This document shows positions 59,795-64,000 of a DNA stretch of 64,000 bases, piece after piece; within the stretch, counting starts at the first letter, position 1; each line of letters begins with the position of its first letter. The notes beneath the pieces are model-generated. The model worked only from the letters and a program-made list of their open reading frames with translations, was not told the origin of the DNA and did no database searches. This DNA comes from JAGWAJ01 sp026707615 (GTDB lineage: Bacteria; Acidobacteriota; Vicinamibacteria; Vicinamibacterales; UBA8438), in contig CBDBMW010000012.1 of assembly GCA_965207595.1 (NCBI GenBank), forward strand, positions 1,612,001 to 1,676,000. The letters run 5' to 3'. The position numbers were made by a program, and so were the translations under genes.

Positions 59795-59816
59795 CCGCCG
59801 ATCGTCGCCTGGCGGC
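59795..59816. repeat. Third copy of the 22-base intergenic repeat
   Basis: Matches 54257-54278 with three differences. It lies just downstream (minus strand) of the serC stop codon. Confidence 0.55.
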
Positions 59817-59832
59817 TCCGCGCGCAGACGCC

Positions 59833-60927
59833 TCAGCCGCGCGTCCGCTCGAACTCCCGCATGAAGTCGACCAGGGCGGCCACGCCCGCCTCGGGGAACG
59901 CGTTGTAGATCGACGCGCGCTGTCCGCCGACCGACCGGTGGCCCTTGAGGCCCGCGAGCCCGGCGTCCGCGGCCTCGCGAACGAAGCGCGCGTCGAGCTC
60001 CGGCGTCGGGAGCCGGAACGTCACGTTCATGCGCGAGCGGCTCGCCGGCTCGGCCGTCCCGCGGTAGAACGACGAGCGGTCGATGACGTCGTAGAGCGCC
60101 CGCGCCTTGCGCTCGTTGCGGCGCTCCATCTCGTCGAGACCTCCCGTGTCGCGGATCCAGGCCGTGACGAGGGCGACGACGTAGATCGCGAACACCGGCG
60201 GCGTGTTGTGGAGCGAGCGGCTGTCCGCGAACGTCTCGTACCGCATCAGGGTCGGCAGCCCCTGCGGGGCGCGCCGCACGAGCTCGTCCCGGACGATCAC
60301 GACGGTCACTCCCGCGGGCCCCAGGTTCTTCTGCGCCCCGGCGTAGATGAGGCCGTGCCGCGCCACGTCCATGGGCCGGCTCAGGATGTCCGACGATGCA
60401 TCGACCACGAGGGGCGAGTCCCCGGTCTCGGGAATCTCCCCCCACTGGGTTCCGGCGATGGTGTTGTTCGACGTCAGGTGCACGTACGCCGCGCCGCGCG
60501 TCAGCACCAGCTCCGAGGGGACCGGCACGCGCGTGAAGCCGTCCGCCTCGGTCGTCGCCGCCACCCGGACGGTCCCGAACTTGCGGGCCTCGGACGCCGC
60601 CTTGCGCGCCCACGATCCGGTGACCACGTAGTCGGCCGCGGCCCCGGCCGCCAGCAGGTTCATCGGCACCATCGCGAACTGCTGCGTCGCGCCGCCCTGA
60701 AGGAACAGCACGTGGTACCCGTCGGGCACGCCCGCGAGCGCCCGGATGCCGGTCTCCGCCGAGGTCAGGATCTCCTCGAACGCGGCGGACCGGTGGCTGA
60801 TCTCCAGCACGGACATGCCGGTGCCGGGGAGAGCGAGCAGGTGCTCCTGCACCTCCCGGAGCACCGGCTCGGGCAGCACGGCCGGCCCGGCGCCGAAGTT
60901 GTACACGCGCTCCGCGGGTCCGCTCAT
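59833..60927 (-). CDS. serC: Phosphoserine aminotransferase
   Basis: 364 residues from the ATG at 60927. The class V aminotransferase features of SerC are present: VYNFGAGPAVLPEPVL at the start, EISHRSAAFEEI, LFLQGGATQQFAMVPMNL, the PLP lysine in YAGAQKNLGPAG (about residue 192), and GLKGHRSVGGQRASIYNA near the end. It makes phosphoserine from 3-phosphohydroxypyruvate in serine synthesis and can also act in pyridoxal phosphate synthesis. Its start overlaps the stop of the DUF1015 gene by four bases, so both are translated from one mRNA. Confidence 0.95.
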   Translation of the reverse strand: MSGPAERVYNFGAGPAVLPEPVLREVQEHLLALPGTGMSVLEISHRSAAFEEILTSAETGIRALAGVPDGYHVLFLQGGATQQFAMVPMNLLAAGAAADYVVTGSWARKAASEARKFGTVRVAATTEADGFTRVPVPSELVLTRGAAYVHLTSNNTIAGTQWGEIPETGDSPLVVDASSDILSRPMDVARHGLIYAGAQKNLGPAGVTVVIVRDELVRRAPQGLPTLMRYETFADSRSLHNTPPVFAIYVVALVTAWIRDTGGLDEMERRNERKARALYDVIDRSSFYRGTAEPASRSRMNVTFRLPTPELDARFVREAADAGLAGLKGHRSVGGQRASIYNAFPEAGVAALVDFMREFERTRG

Positions 60928-62216
60928 CGGTCCGGGCCTCCGCCGGCCCCCGCGCGCGGGTCGGGCGTCGATCCGCCGATGCGGTGGATGAGGAGCCCGT
61001 CGCGCAGCTTCGGCTCGAACCACGTCGACTTGGGCGGCATCATCTCGCCCGCGTCGGACACGGCCAGCAGCTCCGCCGGCGTCACCGGCGCGAGCGAGAA
61101 CGCGACGGCCGCGTCGCCGCCGTCCACCGCCCGCTCGAGCGCCGCGGTGCCGCCGGCCCCGCCGACGAAGGCGATGCGCGGGTCGCTGCGCACGTCGCCG
61201 ATCCCGAGCAGCGGGCCGAGCAGCCGGTCGTGCAGTCGGGCCACGTCGAGTCCGGCGGCCCGGCCCGGAACGTCGGCGGCCTCGCGCCCCGCCCCCAGAT
61301 CGACGCGGTGCCAGCGCCCGGCGAGATAGACGTCCACCTGCCCCCTGGGCGGCGGCGCGTCGGCCGGCGGCTCCACCGCCCGCACCGCGAAACCGGCTCG
61401 CACCGCCTCGACGAACGCCTCGGGCGTGTGGCCCCCGAGATCGGCCACGGTCCGGTTGTAGGGCAGGATGCGGGTCTCGGAGTCCGGGAAGGCCGCGGCG
61501 AGGAAGAAATGCGCGGGTGCCTCGGAGTCGGCGGCGACGGCCGGGCCGAGCCCGTCGCGGGCGCGCGCGGCGCTCGCCACGCGGTGGTGGCCGTCGGCGA
61601 TGTAGAGGGACGGGACGGCCGCGAAGGCCTCGACGAGCGCGGCCGTGTCCGCCGGACGGAGCCGCCACACGGTGTGGCGCACGCCGTCGGCGGCCGGGAC
61701 GTCGAGGAGCGGCGGCGCGCCGGTCCCGCGCCGCACCACCGCGTCGACCGCCCCGGCGGCGCGATACGCCAGGAACACGATGCCGGTCTGCGCGCCGAGG
61801 GCCAGCATGTGGCGGGTGCGGTCGTCCTCCTTGTCCGGACGCGTCTTCTCGTGGCGCTTGACGACGTGGCGTTCGTATTCCGCCAGCGAGAAGCAGCCCG
61901 CCACGCCGGTCTGCTCGTGGCTGCCCGCCCGCAGCCGGTACAGATAGAGGGACGGCGCGTCGTCGTCGACGAGCGGAGCGCGCCGGCCCAGCTCGCCGAG
62001 GTTGGCCGCGGCGCGCCGGTAGACGGCGTCCGAGTACGGGTCGGTTCCGGGCGGCAGGTCGATCTCCGCCCGCGTCACGTGGAGAAAGCTCAGGGGGTTG
62101 CCGGCCGCGCGCTCGCGCGCCCCCGCCGTGTCCACCACGTCGTAGGGCACGGAGGCGACGGCAGCGGCCGCCTCGGGAACGGGACGGAGAGCGCGAAACG
62201 GGCGGATGGTTGCCAC
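60924..62216 (-). CDS. DUF1015 family protein
   Basis: 430 residues from a GTG at 62216, giving the standard family start ATIRPFRALRPVPE. Further family marks are SVPYDVVDTAGARERA, NPLSFLHVTRAEID, EYERHVVKRHEKTRPDKEDDR, and YIADGHHRVASAA (about residue 210), with MMPPKSTWFEPKLRDGLLIHRI at the end. DUF1015 proteins have ParB/HTH-like relatives and frequently sit beside serA or serC, as here; the function is not firmly known but a link with serine metabolism is likely from context. It overlaps serC by four bases. Confidence 0.9.
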   Translation of the reverse strand: MATIRPFRALRPVPEAAAAVASVPYDVVDTAGARERAAGNPLSFLHVTRAEIDLPPGTDPYSDAVYRRAAANLGELGRRAPLVDDDAPSLYLYRLRAGSHEQTGVAGCFSLAEYERHVVKRHEKTRPDKEDDRTRHMLALGAQTGIVFLAYRAAGAVDAVVRRGTGAPPLLDVPAADGVRHTVWRLRPADTAALVEAFAAVPSLYIADGHHRVASAARARDGLGPAVAADSEAPAHFFLAAAFPDSETRILPYNRTVADLGGHTPEAFVEAVRAGFAVRAVEPPADAPPPRGQVDVYLAGRWHRVDLGAGREAADVPGRAAGLDVARLHDRLLGPLLGIGDVRSDPRIAFVGGAGGTAALERAVDGGDAAVAFSLAPVTPAELLAVSDAGEMMPPKSTWFEPKLRDGLLIHRIGGSTPDPRAGAGGGPDR

Positions 62217-62269
62217 GAGCTGACGAGTCCGTCGGTGTGGGAGGTCGGATTCCGGATCGGCCCGGCCCG

Positions 62270-63553
62270 TCAGGCCCCGTCGCCGGAGGGCCCGGCGGGA
62301 GGCAGCGCGACCCGCATTCGGTCGAGCGCCGCGTCCCGCACCTCTTCGAACTCCGAGCGATGCTCGTCGGGCACGGGGTCGCCCGGCGGCATGTTGCGGT
62401 GCTCGAGAAGCGGATTGACGAAGGTGCCGTTCTTCCGGATGCGGTAGTCGAGATGCGGTCCGGTCGAGAGCCCGGTGGAACCGACGCGCCCGATGATCTG
62501 ACCCTGCGTGACGCGTGCGCCCCGCCGGATGCCCGGCGCGAACGCCGACAGGTGCAGGTAGTACGTCTCGTAGCCGTTGGTGTGCCGCAGGCGCACCATG
62601 TTGCCCGAGCCGCCGCTCCGGCCCGCCGAGACGACGCTGCCGTTGGCGACGGCGATGACCGGCGTGCCGGTCGGTGCCCCGTAGTCGACCCCGAGGTGCG
62701 GCCGGTGTCCGCCCAGCACCGGATGCAGCCGCCGGTACGAGAACCGCGACGTGATCCGCGGCTCGAAGCGGAACGGGGAGCGGAGGAAGAGCCGCTTGAC
62801 CGACCGCCCCTCGGCGTCGAAGTACTGCGCCTCGGTCTCGCCCGGCACGTGGAAGCGGAACGCGCGGATCTCCCGGCCGTCGTTGACGAACTCGGCCGCG
62901 AGCACGTCGCCGTATCCGGAGAAGTGCTCCTCGCGGTAGACCTTCTCGAACAGCACGTCGAAGCGGTCGCCGCGACGGAGGTCGTTGTTGAAGTCGATCT
63001 CGCCGCTCAGAATCTCCGCCATCTGTATGGCGAGCAGCACGTTCTCGCCGCCGCCGTTGATGGCCGCGACCAGCGACGAGTGCGACGCGTCGATGGCGCC
63101 GCGGAGAGCCGCTTCCTCGCGGGTCTTGGGGTACGGAACGAGTTCCGCGCAGTACCCGGCGCACTCGGCGTTGCGGCCGGTGACGCGGAGGAAGGCATCC
63201 TCGTCGACGTGGTACTCGAAGCGCCGGAACGCGTCGTCGCTGCCGATCACGAATCGGTACTCGTTGCCGCTCCGGAGCCGGCGCGGATCGAAGACGGTGC
63301 GCACGGCGTCGACGAAGGTGCTCGCGGCGTTGCGGTCGAACTCGTGCGCCTCGAGGAGGTCCGCGAGCGTCGACCGGCGCGGCACGGTCTCCTCGACGAT
63401 GCGGTAGTCCGGCTCGAGGAAGATGTCGGTGGCGCCCGTGGCGTCCACCTCGACGGCCGCCGGGCGGGGTGCCGCCGGAACCGCCGTCCCGCATGTTGTC
63501 GCCAGGATCGCGGCGCCCGAGAGGACGAGGAGCCGCGCAAGCCGCGTGAGCAT
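62270..63553 (-). CDS. M23-family peptidoglycan endopeptidase-like protein
   Basis: 427 residues from the ATG at 63553; the open frame upstream runs only through repeat units. A signal peptide is present (LLVLSGAAILATTCG, perhaps a lipoprotein). Residues about 40-260 form a LysM-like/OapA-type N-terminal region (RSTLADLLEAHEFD, LSGEIDFNNDLRRGDRFDVLFE). The LytM domain follows: HPVLGGHRPHLGVDYGAPTGTPV (first zinc ligands) and GPHLDYRIRKNG. The second motif reads His-Leu-Asp where most active enzymes have His-x-His. Likely cell-wall remodelling. A repeat array occupies its leader. Confidence 0.88.
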   Translation of the reverse strand: MLTRLARLLVLSGAAILATTCGTAVPAAPRPAAVEVDATGATDIFLEPDYRIVEETVPRRSTLADLLEAHEFDRNAASTFVDAVRTVFDPRRLRSGNEYRFVIGSDDAFRRFEYHVDEDAFLRVTGRNAECAGYCAELVPYPKTREEAALRGAIDASHSSLVAAINGGGENVLLAIQMAEILSGEIDFNNDLRRGDRFDVLFEKVYREEHFSGYGDVLAAEFVNDGREIRAFRFHVPGETEAQYFDAEGRSVKRLFLRSPFRFEPRITSRFSYRRLHPVLGGHRPHLGVDYGAPTGTPVIAVANGSVVSAGRSGGSGNMVRLRHTNGYETYYLHLSAFAPGIRRGARVTQGQIIGRVGSTGLSTGPHLDYRIRKNGTFVNPLLEHRNMPPGDPVPDEHRSEFEEVRDAALDRMRVALPPAGPSGDGA

Positions 63554-63564
63554 CGGATTCGAGT

Positions 63565-63877
63565 CTAGGAGCTTGCGCCGCAGAAAGCAACGCAGTGCAG
63601 TTCCGCGGCGCAAGCTCCTGGGACGGTGGGGGCTGGGGCCGACCCGGAGCCTGCGACGGGTTGGCGGCGCTAGGAGCTTGCGCCGCAGAAAGCAACGCAG
63701 TGCAGTTCCGCGGCGCAAGCTGCTGGGACGGTGGGGCTGGGGCCGACCCGGAGCCTGCGACGGGTTGGCGGCGCTAGGAGCTTGCGCCGCAGAAAGCAAC
63801 GCAGTGCAGTTCCGCGGCGCAAGCTGCTGGGACGGTGGGGCTGGGGCCGACCCGGAGCCTGCGACGGGTTGGCGGCG
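63565..63877. repeat. Tandem array 2 of palindromic repeat units
   Basis: Three units starting at 63565, 63670 and 63774 (105, 104 and 104 bases). In each, AGGAGCTTGCGCCGC pairs with GCGGCGCAAGCTCCT (unit 1, perfect 15-base stem; one change in units 2 and 3), followed by the same 50-base spacer as array 1. The array ends 11 bases before the ATG of the M23 peptidase gene. Confidence 0.92.
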
Positions 63878-63907
63878 CTGGCACGGCGCCCCGCCCGGCG
63901 CGGCCGG

Positions 63908-64000
63908 TCACGAGCCCGCCTCCCGCGCGGTCCGCAGGTCGGCCAGCCGCCTCGCCACGTGGTCGGCGTGCCCGGCCGCGCGCACCTTCTTCCAGTGGTG
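63908..64000 (-). CDS. C-terminal fragment of an unknown gene (partial)
   Basis: Thirty residues (HHWKKVRAAGHADHVARR and on to REAGS, then TGA) are readable before the window ends. The high content of Arg and His in a helical segment looks like a genuine C-terminus, but no family can be assigned from so little. The gene would be transcribed toward the repeat array. Confidence 0.45.
   Translation of the reverse strand, partial: HHWKKVRAAGHADHVARRLADLRTAREAGS

Noticed and set aside
63554..63799. N-terminal extension of the M23 peptidase through the repeat array
   Set aside because: The extension is simply a translation of the tandem repeat units; a signal peptide begins at the ATG at 63553.
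1..64000. tRNA, rRNA or transposase genes
   Set aside because: No cloverleaf-like segment, rRNA signature or DDE/IS transposase motif was seen in the reading of both strands; a dedicated search could still find a tRNA.

Overview
This is a GC-rich (roughly 70%) bacterial chromosomal segment with tightly packed genes, many ATGA/GTGA stop-start overlaps, and no rRNA, tRNA, CRISPR or transposase gene that I can see. The gene content suggests Acidobacteriota, probably a Vicinamibacterales-like lineage. The pointers are an orphan ADOP-type FtsX/MacB permease, a DUF5916 outer-membrane protein, DUF6152 and DUF4159 proteins, a cytochrome c/PQQ dehydrogenase pair, and many secreted hydrolases. This placement is inferred from families; no marker gene is present.

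Layout. 1-5.5 kb: end of an AAA ATPase, DUF5916 protein, CaiB/BaiF CoA-transferase, DUF4159 protein. 5.5-6.9 kb: a lower-GC patch with a HEPN-MNT pair. 6.9-10 kb: cytochrome c plus PQQ quinoprotein, then a small phosphatase. 10-17 kb: two paralogous NCS2 permeases with an extra cytosolic C-terminal domain, flanking an MFS transporter, then a membrane-anchored MutS-like ATPase. 17-28 kb: small regulatory or envelope proteins, a three-gene secreted DUF6152 cluster, amidase, DUF2911 lipoprotein, MFS transporter, LVIVD-repeat secreted protein. 28-34 kb: M28 peptidase and a PdhA/PdhB/E2 2-oxoacid dehydrogenase operon. 34-38.8 kb: ADOP permease, small secreted proteins, lipase-like lipoprotein. 38.8-44.3 kb: aminotransferase, second E2 and an AceE-type E1. 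44.5-48.3 kb: phosphotriesterase-like and DUF3604 proteins. 48.3-54.2 kb: a self-contained Hsp70 module (TPR-like 938-residue protein, minimal J protein, GrpE-like protein, Hsp70, zinc-ribbon protein). 54.3-56.9 kb: NYN-LOTUS protein, RelA/SpoT-domain protein, ASCH protein. 57-64 kb: serine hydrolase, RRM protein, thioredoxin, SerC, DUF1015 protein, M23 peptidase, and the end of an unknown gene.

The most unusual signals are these. (1) A family of palindromic repeats with the core GGAG(T/C)(C/T)TGCGCCG lies directly at or after stop codons of many genes, and forms two tandem arrays of about 105-bp units just upstream of the start codons of the second E2 gene and the M23 peptidase gene. (2) The five-gene Hsp70 module carries a J domain without a proper HPD motif. 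(3) The NCS2 permeases are fused to a domain that resembles a degenerate RsbW/GHKL ATPase fold. (4) An NYN-LOTUS / RelA-SpoT / ASCH cluster abuts the Hsp70 module. Two different 2-oxoacid dehydrogenase complexes are encoded, but no E3 subunit is in the window.
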